Positions 50,538 through 58,897 of a stretch of 64,000 nucleotides of DNA are shown here, piece after piece (the first letter of the stretch is position 1; every line of letters begins with the position of its first letter). The stretch is from MGBC131033 sp910585655. Lineage in GTDB: Bacteria; Bacillota; Clostridia; Lachnospirales; Lachnospiraceae. The position numbers were made by a program, and so were the translations under genes. The stretch spans positions 1-64,000 of the forward strand of contig CATBCG010000091.1 of NCBI GenBank assembly GCA_949502025.1. Reading direction: 5' to 3'. The notes beneath the pieces were generated by a model, which had not been told where the DNA came from, did not search any database, and saw nothing but the letters and a program-made list of their open reading frames with translations.

Positions 50538-51425
50538 CTACCCTTTTACTGCTCCGATGATAATTCCCTTGATTAAATATTTCTGGAAAAACGGATAAAC
50601 CGCCAGAATCGGTAACGCGCCCAAAACGGCAATCGCCATCTTAATCCCCGTCGCAGGAAGTACGATATCTTGGTTGAGAGAAGCAGCGCTTTGCGCGTTC
50701 GAGAGCAAGTATTGAACGTCCATCAACATTCGGTTTAACAACGACTGAATACTGTACATCGTATCTTTGTTAATGTAGTAAAGACCGTTTGTCCAGTCGT
50801 TCCAGTAAGCCAGACCAACTAAGAGCGTAATCGTTGCCGTAATCGGAATCGACATCGGCAATACGATCCGAAGGAGGATGTTCCACTCTCCGGCTCCGTC
50901 CATCCGGGCTGCTTCTAACACCGCCTCCGGAATATTCGTCGTAAAGTACGTCCGCACCATAATGACATAAAAAGCGCTCATCATCAGATTCGGTACGACA
51001 TAGGCAAACCACGTATTTTTGATTCCAAAACTTTGCGTCCACATGATATAGGACGGAACAAGACCGCCGTTAAAAAGCATCGTAAAAAAGATAAAAAATG
51101 CAAAAAAGTTTCTGCCTGGCAGATCCCTTCTGGAAAGCGGATAGGCAAACAGAACGGTCAGACAGACGTTTACCAACGTCCCGGCTACTGTTACACCTGC
51201 CGAAATCAAATATCCCCGTACAATATTGGAGGAATCTACGAGCAGAAATTTGTAAGCATCAAATGAGAATTTTTTCGGCAGAAAGCTGTATCCGTTCCGC
51301 GCCAGTGACAGCTCCTCAGTAAAGGAGGAAACTACCAGCAGCAAAAACGGCAGAATACATAAAATCGCCAGAATTCCCAATATGATATAGAGCATGATCT
51401 GAACTCCTTTATTTCTGTCAACCAT
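50538..51425 (-). CDS. ABC sugar transporter permease (LplC/MalG-like)
   Basis: The 295-residue protein has six predicted TM helices (first IMLYIILGILAILCILPFLL). The cytoplasmic EAA loop is EAARMDGAGEWNILLRIVLP, which contacts the ATPase. It is of the carbohydrate-uptake CUT1 type. It starts 15 bases after its partner permease. No ATPase gene is in the locus, as is usual for Firmicute CUT1 systems that share MsmK. Confidence 0.93.
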   Translation of the reverse strand: MVDRNKGVQIMLYIILGILAILCILPFLLLVVSSFTEELSLARNGYSFLPKKFSFDAYKFLLVDSSNIVRGYLISAGVTVAGTLVNVCLTVLFAYPLSRRDLPGRNFFAFFIFFTMLFNGGLVPSYIMWTQSFGIKNTWFAYVVPNLMMSAFYVIMVRTYFTTNIPEAVLEAARMDGAGEWNILLRIVLPMSIPITATITLLVGLAYWNDWTNGLYYINKDTMYSIQSLLNRMLMDVQYLLSNAQSAASLNQDIVLPATGIKMAIAVLGALPILAVYPFFQKYLIKGIIIGAVKG

Positions 51426-51440
51426 CTGGGCATCTCCTTT

Positions 51441-52376
51441 CTAAAACAGTGCATTTTCTTTGCTGATTTTCTTTACCACAAAGTTCGCAGTCAGTACCAG
51501 TACAAACCCTACTAACGACTGGTAGAAGCCGGCTGCAGAAGCCATGCTGACGTTGTTTAACGTAATCAGCCCGCGGTACACATAAGTATCAATCGTATTT
51601 GTCACATCAATCAAAAGCCCGTTGTTCATCGGTACCTGATAGAACAGACCGAAGTCAGAATAGAAAATTCTGCCAATGGACATCAACGTCAGCGTAATAA
51701 TCGTCGGCTTTAAACAAGGCAGCGTAATATGGCATACCTGCTGCCAGCGAGATGCTCCGTCAATCGCTGCCGCCTCATAATATCCCTTGTCAATACCAGA
51801 CAACGTAGCAAAATAAATAATACTGTTATAGCCAAATCCCTTCCACAGATTTACAAATACCAGGATAAACGGCCAATATTTCGGAGAACTGTACCAGGAA
51901 ATCGGATCAAGTCCCAAAGGCTCTAAAATACTTTTATTGAGAAAGCCGGTATCCGTGCTTAAAAAAGCATATGCCAGATAGCTTACGACGACCATGGAGA
52001 TCAAAAACGGAATCAGAATCACGGTCTGGAATATTTTTTTCATCGTAAAGCTTTTTACTTCGTTTAGCATAATAGCCACTGCAATCGCCAGCATAGTTCC
52101 CAATACGATAAATACTGCGTTATAGCAAAGCGTATTCCTTGTGATTACCCAGGCCTCTTTTGTTTTAAAGAGAAATTCAAAATTTTTAAAGCCAATATAA
52201 GGACTGTCTGAAATCCCCTTCGCATAGTTGTATTGTTTAAATGCAATCCGCAGCCCAGCCATCGGAATGTAATTATTTATAATGACATAGATAGCTCCCG
52301 GAAGCATCATCAAATACAAGGGGAAGAAGCGCCGGAGCTTTCTTAATACCGCTCCTAAATTTGTTTTCTTTTTCAT
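51441..52376 (-). CDS. ABC sugar transporter permease (LplB-like)
   Basis: The 311-residue CUT1 permease starts with a basic N terminus and the first TM (FFPLYLMMLPGAIYVIINNY). The EAA loop is YEAAAIDGASRWQQVCHITL followed by P. It pairs with the next permease and the preceding binding protein, in the order SBP-LplB-LplC known from polysaccharide uptake loci. It lies 101 bases after the binding protein. Confidence 0.93.
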   Translation of the reverse strand: MKKKTNLGAVLRKLRRFFPLYLMMLPGAIYVIINNYIPMAGLRIAFKQYNYAKGISDSPYIGFKNFEFLFKTKEAWVITRNTLCYNAVFIVLGTMLAIAVAIMLNEVKSFTMKKIFQTVILIPFLISMVVVSYLAYAFLSTDTGFLNKSILEPLGLDPISWYSSPKYWPFILVFVNLWKGFGYNSIIYFATLSGIDKGYYEAAAIDGASRWQQVCHITLPCLKPTIITLTLMSIGRIFYSDFGLFYQVPMNNGLLIDVTNTIDTYVYRGLITLNNVSMASAAGFYQSLVGFVLVLTANFVVKKISKENALF

Positions 52377-52477
52377 AAAATATGCTAGGCTCCTTTCCGT
52401 ATAATAAACTTTTTTATCATAAAGGAAGGGCAGACGGCAGCCGCCGTCCGCCCCTCCTTGCTAACAACAATCTACTA

Positions 52478-54046
52478 TTACTTGGAAGCCAGCCATTCAT
52501 CTAACTGCTTCTGCTTTTCTTCGATAATACGATTTACGCCTGCTTCTTCCAGCTCCTTAATAAACTGCGGCAATGCTACTGCCGGGTCAACAGAACCACA
52601 TTCCAGAGCGTTGGCATATTTGTTCCGAACGTTATTACATGCCGTTACCTCGTTTACTACACTTGCATTGTTCCAGCTAAAGCCCTTTCCAGGAGATACG
52701 ATAGCCGTCTGGTTATATTCTTCGGTTTCTTCCCACAGAGTCAGGTTGTTACCTGCCCAAACCGGAGTAATCATCTCGTTCAGCCATGCCCATGGGTAAG
52801 AAGGATAACCGGTATTGGTTCCGTCTACGCCTTCCGGATACTGTATCATCGTTTTTTCCGCATTGGTATATTCATAGTGCTTTCCTTCTACACCATTGAC
52901 CAGAATATTTTGCAGCTCCGGATTTGTATAGATTTCATTCATCACCTGAACGACGCGCTCCGGCTTCTCACTGTTATGAACGACATACCAGAGAATATCC
53001 AGACGGGTAGTGGTCGTATACGTATCTGTCAGCCAAAGAGCAACCGTTTCTACACTGGTACTCCGCTCCTGTTCTTCTTCAATTCCAGGCTTCACATTAC
53101 AGAACCGTCCAAATCCTTTTCCGGAACTGATCAAAGTACCGACATCCTCCGTACTGGCTGCAGCATCCGGCATAATCAAGCCTTTCTGCGCCCAGTCATA
53201 TCTCCGTTCTACGATCTTTTTGTATTCCTCTGTAGCATACCAGTTTACAACCGTTGTATCATCCGGATTCGTACAGTCTTTTAAAACACCGAAATCATAG
53301 CCTAAGTCATCGGTTGTTACCATCGTCGTCATCGATCCGCCGTTGGAAACAACCGGATACATGTCCGGATATTTGTCTCGAACTGCGGTCAAAAACGGCT
53401 CCAGATCATCTTCTGTCTTAATCGTAGAATAATCATAACCTAACTCGTCCGCAATCTTTTTGGAAAAGCTAAAGCCCCATGCCACTGCTTTTTCCTTGTT
53501 CGCCGGCACGGCATAAATGCCTCCGTCTACGGTCGTACAAGCCCAGTCTTCTTCGCTGATAGCCGCCTTCATCTCCGGGGCATATTCGTCAAAATACTGA
53601 CCGATTTCCACAATCTGACCATTGCTGACTGCCGACGCAAAGATATCGCGGTTGTTGTAAATCAGATCCAGTTTTTCTCCGGAGGAAAGCATCAAGTTGA
53701 CCTCCTGCGGATACGTACCGAATCCAACCCGGACAATTTCCAATGTCGTATTGAACTTCGGTTGTAAAATCTCATTTGCCAATGCTGCTACTTCGTCACA
53801 ATCCTCTGATTTTGCAGTACCCGGATACATCAGCTTCAGCACATATGGTTCCTGGCTGCTGGCATCGCCCTTCTCTCCGGACGTCGAATCTTTCGACGTG
53901 TCATCAGAGCCACCGCCAGAAGTTTCACCGGATGTTTTGTTGTCTTCCGTTTTTCCGCCTCCCTGATTCCCTTCCTTTTTCTGACATCCTGCCAGCAGGC
54001 ATCCAAGCAGTGAAACTACCAATAACAATGAAATCCATTTTTTCAT
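52478..54046 (-). CDS. Extracellular solute-binding lipoprotein (LplA-like, CUT1 ABC system)
   Basis: The 522-residue lipoprotein has signal ISLLLVVSLLGCLLAGC, with lipobox LLAGC. A Ser/Gly/Asp/Lys-rich tether of about 40 residues follows. The mature domain is of family 1 (LMLSSGEKLDLIYN, EYKKIVERRYDWAQKGLI, EKPERVVQVMNEIYTNPEL). It is anchored outside the membrane and delivers an oligosaccharide to the two permeases downstream. The gene begins about 170 bases from the regulator gene, with a -10 but weak -35, consistent with activation by that regulator. Confidence 0.93.
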   Translation of the reverse strand: MKKWISLLLVVSLLGCLLAGCQKKEGNQGGGKTEDNKTSGETSGGGSDDTSKDSTSGEKGDASSQEPYVLKLMYPGTAKSEDCDEVAALANEILQPKFNTTLEIVRVGFGTYPQEVNLMLSSGEKLDLIYNNRDIFASAVSNGQIVEIGQYFDEYAPEMKAAISEEDWACTTVDGGIYAVPANKEKAVAWGFSFSKKIADELGYDYSTIKTEDDLEPFLTAVRDKYPDMYPVVSNGGSMTTMVTTDDLGYDFGVLKDCTNPDDTTVVNWYATEEYKKIVERRYDWAQKGLIMPDAAASTEDVGTLISSGKGFGRFCNVKPGIEEEQERSTSVETVALWLTDTYTTTTRLDILWYVVHNSEKPERVVQVMNEIYTNPELQNILVNGVEGKHYEYTNAEKTMIQYPEGVDGTNTGYPSYPWAWLNEMITPVWAGNNLTLWEETEEYNQTAIVSPGKGFSWNNASVVNEVTACNNVRNKYANALECGSVDPAVALPQFIKELEEAGVNRIIEEKQKQLDEWLASK

Positions 54047-54106
54047 GTTCCTCTCTCCTTTTTTCTATTCTCGTGATGACTAGGCTACGCGTCTGCCTAT
54101 GTCCAA

Positions 54107-54112
54107 ATTATA
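54107..54112 (-). promoter_or_regulatory. Probable -10 of the binding-protein/permease operon
   Basis: On the minus strand TATAAT follows CCGC, 61 bases before the lipoprotein start. No good -35 lies 16-18 bases upstream, which would suit an activator-dependent promoter controlled by the neighbouring AraC-type response regulator. Confidence 0.4.
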
Positions 54113-54212
54113 GCGGAAACGGCTTGTTTGCAGCTACTCCGGAAATGACAAAAAGTATTCCAATCATGACTTGTCTGGTCATAGAATGAAATACTTTTCT
54201 CCCTGGTTTTTT

Positions 54213-55808
54213 CTACTCCAAATTTTCCTCTGCTTCTGTTTTTTGCCGGATTTCACTAGGAGACATTCCAAACACCCGCTTAAACGCTCTGGCAAAATGG
54301 GAAAAATTACTGTAGCCTACCTTCGACGCTACAATGCTGACGGAAAAATTAGTCGTTTCTAACAAATGTCTTCCGATATTCATTTTCTCCTGCAAAATAT
54401 AGTCGGAAAGTTTCATTCCCTGTTCCTTATGAAATAATCTGGACAGATATTCGGGATTTAAGTAAACGGCGTCTGCAACATCTTGTCTTGTGATGTTTTT
54501 CTGAATATTTTTATGGATGTAATTTAAGATCTCCTCCATCCGGGATTCTTCTAACCCTTCTGAATTTTTCAGGCTTTTTAAATATTCGGTCGTAAAGGCA
54601 ATCAACTGTCTGACACGATCCAGGGAAGTATAGGCGTTCATCATCGCTTCGTAATTATAATCGCTGTCTTCCTGAAAATAGTCTCCCGGCTTTTCCTTTT
54701 CATATCCTCTGACCGCATTGAAAAACAAAGACATATAGTCCTGGTGAAATTTCCACAACACTTGCTCGCTCATCTGACCTGCCTGTTCCACACGATTTAG
54801 GTACTGTTCCGCTTCTTTCGCCATCAGGTCAAAATATCCTTTTTCTATGAAGTTTTCCCATTTTTTCAGATCCGGACGCAGATAGTCCTTTGCCTCTATT
54901 TGAAATCCCGCCGTATCCATCATTCCGGATTTTTTTGTCACATTCTGCCTGGAATACCGGGCAAGCCGTCTTCTTGCCTCCGGTAAATCCCGAAACATGA
55001 CCGCGGTTTCCAGATAAATCGCCACCTTACAGGAAAACAAATTTTCTGCTACCTGATGAAATTGGCGCAGTTCCTCTTCAATCTTGATTTCCGGCTTCGG
55101 AGTCTGGTACAACACCATATATTCCTCATCCTTTAGACAAATCACCACTAACTTCCCCAGTTTTTCCTTTAACAGCTCCTGCATGACGTTATCAATCGCG
55201 TATTGCTTCAGCTCGTTTTCCCATTTCTGACCTTCGCTGTCAAAGCATTGCAGCAAAATACTGTCGCACAGACTTTCCTCTTCGATTTGAAAGGAATGCA
55301 AAAACAGATACTCAATTACCTCCTCGGTATCACTGCGAAGCTTTAGCAAATAATCTCTTAATACAGCCGCCAATGTTTCCTTTTCCCGCTTTTTCATATT
55401 TCTGGCATACTGATAATAGTCCGAAACGATTTCTTCCCGCTTTACCGCGTCGATTGCCCGCTGCAGCGCCGCTTCAATTTCCTGATAATCGGCAGGCTGC
55501 AGCAGATAGTCAAAGCTCTGAAGATGAATAGCTTTCTGCACATAGGAAAAATCAGAATGCGCTGTTAAAAAGATACATTTGACATCATATTGCTCCTCTA
55601 CGATCCATTCATACAGCTCTAAACCGCTGTCCATCGGCATTTCGATATCACACAGCATCAGCTTGATCGAATGCTGTTTCAGAATCTCCTTGGCTTCCGA
55701 GCAGCTTCCTGCGGTAAACTGCTGCCCGATACCTAACCGTTCCCAGTTCACACCTGCCAAAACACCGCGGATTACCGCCGGCTGATCATCCACAATTAAA
55801 ATATTCAT
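54213..55808 (-). CDS. Response regulator with AraC DNA-binding domain (YesN-like)
   Basis: The 531-residue protein has a receiver domain at 1-120 (MNILIVDDQPAVIRGVLAGV, phospho-accepting Asp in LMLCDIEMPMDSG, Lys/Thr region FLTAHSD). A helical middle part follows, then a C-terminal AraC HTH pair (NITRQDVADAVYLNPEYLSR, SIVASKVGYSNFSHFARAFK). The start at 55808 has AAGGAG upstream; an ATG at 55838 overlaps it. It should receive phosphate from the YesM-like kinase at 57129. The two are separated by about 1.3 kb of decayed genes. The likely target is the adjoining uptake operon. Confidence 0.92.
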   Translation of the reverse strand: MNILIVDDQPAVIRGVLAGVNWERLGIGQQFTAGSCSEAKEILKQHSIKLMLCDIEMPMDSGLELYEWIVEEQYDVKCIFLTAHSDFSYVQKAIHLQSFDYLLQPADYQEIEAALQRAIDAVKREEIVSDYYQYARNMKKREKETLAAVLRDYLLKLRSDTEEVIEYLFLHSFQIEEESLCDSILLQCFDSEGQKWENELKQYAIDNVMQELLKEKLGKLVVICLKDEEYMVLYQTPKPEIKIEEELRQFHQVAENLFSCKVAIYLETAVMFRDLPEARRRLARYSRQNVTKKSGMMDTAGFQIEAKDYLRPDLKKWENFIEKGYFDLMAKEAEQYLNRVEQAGQMSEQVLWKFHQDYMSLFFNAVRGYEKEKPGDYFQEDSDYNYEAMMNAYTSLDRVRQLIAFTTEYLKSLKNSEGLEESRMEEILNYIHKNIQKNITRQDVADAVYLNPEYLSRLFHKEQGMKLSDYILQEKMNIGRHLLETTNFSVSIVASKVGYSNFSHFARAFKRVFGMSPSEIRQKTEAEENLE

Positions 55809-55831
55809 CGAAAGCTCCTTCCAGCTTTTAC

Positions 55832-56105
55832 TTACCATGGAATTTCACGTAAATAGTTGTCCCGCATCACAAACCGGTTTTCGTCGGAATGGATGTAAGG
55901 CTCTTATCCGTTTTCCTTCCCCTCTTCGCAGCAGCGGCAAATCCAACGCTCCTTCTTTGTTCTGTATATCCCCGGTAACGGCTGCCAGTTCAGAATCCTG
56001 TAGCGTCTCTACCTGATAAATGGTATAACCCTGTTCTGCCAAATAAGCCGCCGTTTCCCTCGTACTGGCATTTTCATTATGAATTACCAACGCAATCTTT
56101 TTCAT
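55832..56105 (-). pseudogene. Remnant of a second SDR-like oxidoreductase
   Basis: The N-terminal part reads MKKIALVIHNENASTRETAA and continues AYLAEQGYTIYQVETL, resembling the first beta-alpha-beta unit of an SDR. After about 60 codons the homology breaks. A different frame then gives EPYIHSDENRFVMRDN followed by YLREIPW and a TAA at 55832-55834, which looks like a natural C terminus. Some 150 or more codons of the middle appear to be deleted. The family assignment is weak; the broken state is clearer than the function. Confidence 0.5.
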
Positions 56106-56125
56106 GTTATCTTCCTCATATTTTC

Positions 56126-56699
56126 TTAAAATGGCCATATTTCATCTGAAATATCACACATCACCAGCAGATCTTCAAAGCTTCTATCGGAGGTAAACTG
56201 TCGATATGCTACTTCCGCTGATTCTTCTGCTTCAAAATTCCCATACGTACTTTTCTGACCGCTCATATATGTTCTGACCCAGCCCGGATGGTACAAACGA
56301 AACCGGTATCCTTCCGGCTGCAGCCGTTCAAACATCAGACGAACCGCCATATTCAGACAGGTTTTTGAGACGCAATAGGAAATACCCTCTTTTCTCCCTG
56401 TTCCATCAGCGACAAAAATGCCTCTACCATCCGAATCGCTCCCAAAGAATTGACGTTTATGGTACGAATTGCCTCTTCTCTGCCTTTACTTGTTCGGCTG
56501 CCCGTTGAACAGAGCTGCTCTTTCCTACATCCAGGTCAACTAAAGTCAGCCGTTTTGGATACTCTTTAAGCAGATCCTCCAACTCTTTCCAGTCCTTCAT
56601 AAAGCGTCCGGCAAATACCCGCCAACCATGCTGCAAGAAGCTTTTACACAACGCCAATCCGATGCCCCGATCCGCTCCTGTTATCATGACCTGTTTCAT
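56126..56699 (-). pseudogene. Short-chain dehydrogenase, broken by frameshifts and deletions
   Basis: Three reading frames together spell an SDR. The first gives MKQVMITGADRGIGLALCKS with the cofactor glycines. The second gives INVNSLGAIRMVEAFLSLME. The third gives YCVSKTCLNMAVRLMF with the catalytic Tyr and Lys, then YHPGWVRTYMSG. The NNAG and catalytic Ser regions are missing, so deletions as well as frame changes occurred. The original start still has a good AAGGAGG. It is non-functional as read. Confidence 0.8.
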
Positions 56700-56711
56700 C
56701 GTTCTGCCTCC

Positions 56712-57124
56712 TTATCTGGCAGTTCTTTCAGACACCACCGCATGGCGTTTCGGAACATGTTCCGAATGGGAAGTCAAAAAGACCTCTATATCTTTTGTGA
56801 GAAGCTCTATCTGGTAATGCTCATCCCGTATGTCAAATTCTTCCTTTACTCCTTCCATAATCGGATGATCGGTTTCTTTTTTTATATGAACACTACAGCG
56901 AAGCGGATGCCCCAGAAAACGGTTTCCGATAAATTCCGTATATTCTTTGACTCCATCGCCGTCCTTTCCGAAGGCGTTACCGGAATGAACCGCCATAAAG
57001 CCGCCGCCCTGTTCTACATAGCTGCGAAATTCTGTCCCCATAACCTCCGTAACTGTTTCCTCAAACCACGGCGCCGGGTTTCCGGATGCCATACGTCGTC
57101 GCATAAAACTAAAATTGATTTCAT
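56712..57124 (-). pseudogene. ThuA-like (trehalose-utilisation family) protein, decayed
   Basis: An N-terminal piece MKSILVLCDDVWHPE starts at 57124 and then loses its frame. The ThuA core continues in another frame: YVEQGGGFMAVHSGNAF, FIGNRFLGHPLRC, and TDHPIMEGVKEEF. The C terminus ends early at HAVVSERTAR. The family is about 210-240 residues with a class I glutamine-amidotransferase-like fold, often beside sugar oxidoreductases. Here about half is left. Its start lies four bases after the kinase stop, so it once followed the kinase in one operon. Confidence 0.75.
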
Positions 57125-57128
57125 CTCT

Positions 57129-58856
57129 CTATCCTTCCTTTTCTGTTGTCATCGGATGAATCGGCAAAATGATTTCATTTTGCGCCCCTTCCTCCAGATT
57201 CATATGCTGCAGGAGCGCCTGATCCCCATACAACAAAAACAAACGCTGTCTGACGTTTAAAATTCCGATATGCTCCTCCTGCTGCCCTTCTCCACTTTTT
57301 CCTTTATTGAGGCGCTTTAATATCTCCGGCGCAAAGCCAGGTCCATTGTCGCTAATCAAAATATCCAACATTGCATCCTGTTCCATCTGTAATTGATATA
57401 TCCGGATTCCAAGTTGTAACCGTCTGTTTTCTCTTCTCCCGTATTTAAAGGAATTTTCCACAAACGCCTGCAGCAGCAACACCGGAATCCGGCATTCCTC
57501 TACACCATCCTCAATTTCTAACTCCAGTTCTACATCCTGTCCCATACCGTCCCGCTGCAATGACACATAGTTTTTCACATGTTCCAGTTCCTCTTTTACC
57601 GTAACCAAAGACATATTGTCTTTAAAAAAATACCGCAAATGTCTGGAAATCTGCAAAATCATATCCTGCACACGGTCATACCAGCCAATCTCTGTCATGG
57701 CATATAGGTTTTTCAGACAGTTCAGAAAAAAGTGCGGTCGAAGCTGGATCTGAAAATATTGCAGTTCCGCCTTGTTTTTCTGACGTTCCTGCTCCCAAGA
57801 TACTAACTTTAGATTCTGTATCTCCGTAATCATTTTATTAAACGTGTAGCCAAAATCCTGGAATTCTTTTATCTGATATTTCTCCTCGCAACGCTCTTCT
57901 ATATTTCCTTCCCGAATCCGTTTCATCGTCTGAATCAGATTCTGTATCGGCTGGAAATAATAGTGGGAAACCAGCAGATAGCCGACCGGAATCGCCAAAA
58001 GCATCAGAACCGAGATAATCAGAAACATCTTTTGTATCCAGTTGATATAAGAAAAATAACCTTTATAGGGAATAGCAAAAAGCATCCGCACATGCAGCAT
58101 GTCCGAATATTGATTCACTAGCAGATAGACCGGACGCGTTCCGATTAAGCTATAGTCCTTTTCATAGACCGCCTCTCCCAGATCTTCCTTCCATTCGATT
58201 CCGGCGGATAACGCTTCTCCTTCTCTGGTGGAAAACAGTAAAAACCCCTCTTCTTCCTTTCTGTTTTCTAGCTGCTCTAAAATGGTTTCCTGCAGGCTGA
58301 CAAATAATATCGTATAGCCGCCCTTATACCCCATCATCCGAACCAACATTCCATTCTCTAATATCTGTACCGGCTGCCAGCCCTTTTCTACAAAATCTTT
58401 GGGTCGTTTCAGCCAGGTCTCCGAAAGTTCTCTCATCGCCTGGTGTTCAGCAAGGCTTCTGCGGTTTTCCTGAAAGTAATGGCGATTGAGCTGGTTTTTC
58501 TCTGAAATGATCGCGATTCCCTCTAAAAATGAATTCATTGTAAGCAGGGAACGATATTTTATTCCAATTTCATGCCCGGAAAGATGCCTTGTAAGCTCAT
58601 CCACCTGATTTACCATATTCACATGGTCATAATCATTCGCCCAATATTCGGCAATTGTCATGCTTAGGCTCTGCAGATCATGCTCCGTTTTAGAGCGATA
58701 CACTTCTATGATATTATTTCCGACCTGCGCCACCTCGTCGTTTAAAGTTCGGATGGAATAATAATTGTATAAAAAGAGAAAAAAGAGCATGGGTATTATA
58801 AAGAGAGAAAGAATCAACAGCAAGTGCCTCTTAAAAGATACGCTTCCCTTTCTCAT
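57129..58856 (-). CDS. Two-component sensor histidine kinase, YesM type
   Basis: The 575-residue membrane kinase has TM1 at about 10-30 (LLLILSLFIIPMLFFLFLYN), an extracellular sensor region, TM2 near 270-290 (MFLIISVLMLLAIPVGYLLV) and a HAMP domain. The His_kinase motif is QIQLRPHFFLNCLKNL with the phospho-His. The ATPase domain has an N-box (LLQAFVENSFKYG) and a G-box (ISDNGPGF). I chose the ATG at 58856, just before the TM, over one at 58946, which would overlap the upstream gene. Its partner is the YesN-like regulator at 54213. The usual adjacency is interrupted by three pseudogenes. Confidence 0.92.
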   Translation of the reverse strand: MRKGSVSFKRHLLLILSLFIIPMLFFLFLYNYYSIRTLNDEVAQVGNNIIEVYRSKTEHDLQSLSMTIAEYWANDYDHVNMVNQVDELTRHLSGHEIGIKYRSLLTMNSFLEGIAIISEKNQLNRHYFQENRRSLAEHQAMRELSETWLKRPKDFVEKGWQPVQILENGMLVRMMGYKGGYTILFVSLQETILEQLENRKEEEGFLLFSTREGEALSAGIEWKEDLGEAVYEKDYSLIGTRPVYLLVNQYSDMLHVRMLFAIPYKGYFSYINWIQKMFLIISVLMLLAIPVGYLLVSHYYFQPIQNLIQTMKRIREGNIEERCEEKYQIKEFQDFGYTFNKMITEIQNLKLVSWEQERQKNKAELQYFQIQLRPHFFLNCLKNLYAMTEIGWYDRVQDMILQISRHLRYFFKDNMSLVTVKEELEHVKNYVSLQRDGMGQDVELELEIEDGVEECRIPVLLLQAFVENSFKYGRRENRRLQLGIRIYQLQMEQDAMLDILISDNGPGFAPEILKRLNKGKSGEGQQEEHIGILNVRQRLFLLYGDQALLQHMNLEEGAQNEIILPIHPMTTEKEG

Positions 58857-58897
58857 AAATAATACCCTTCTCCTTTCCCTTATGACGACTTCTGTCG

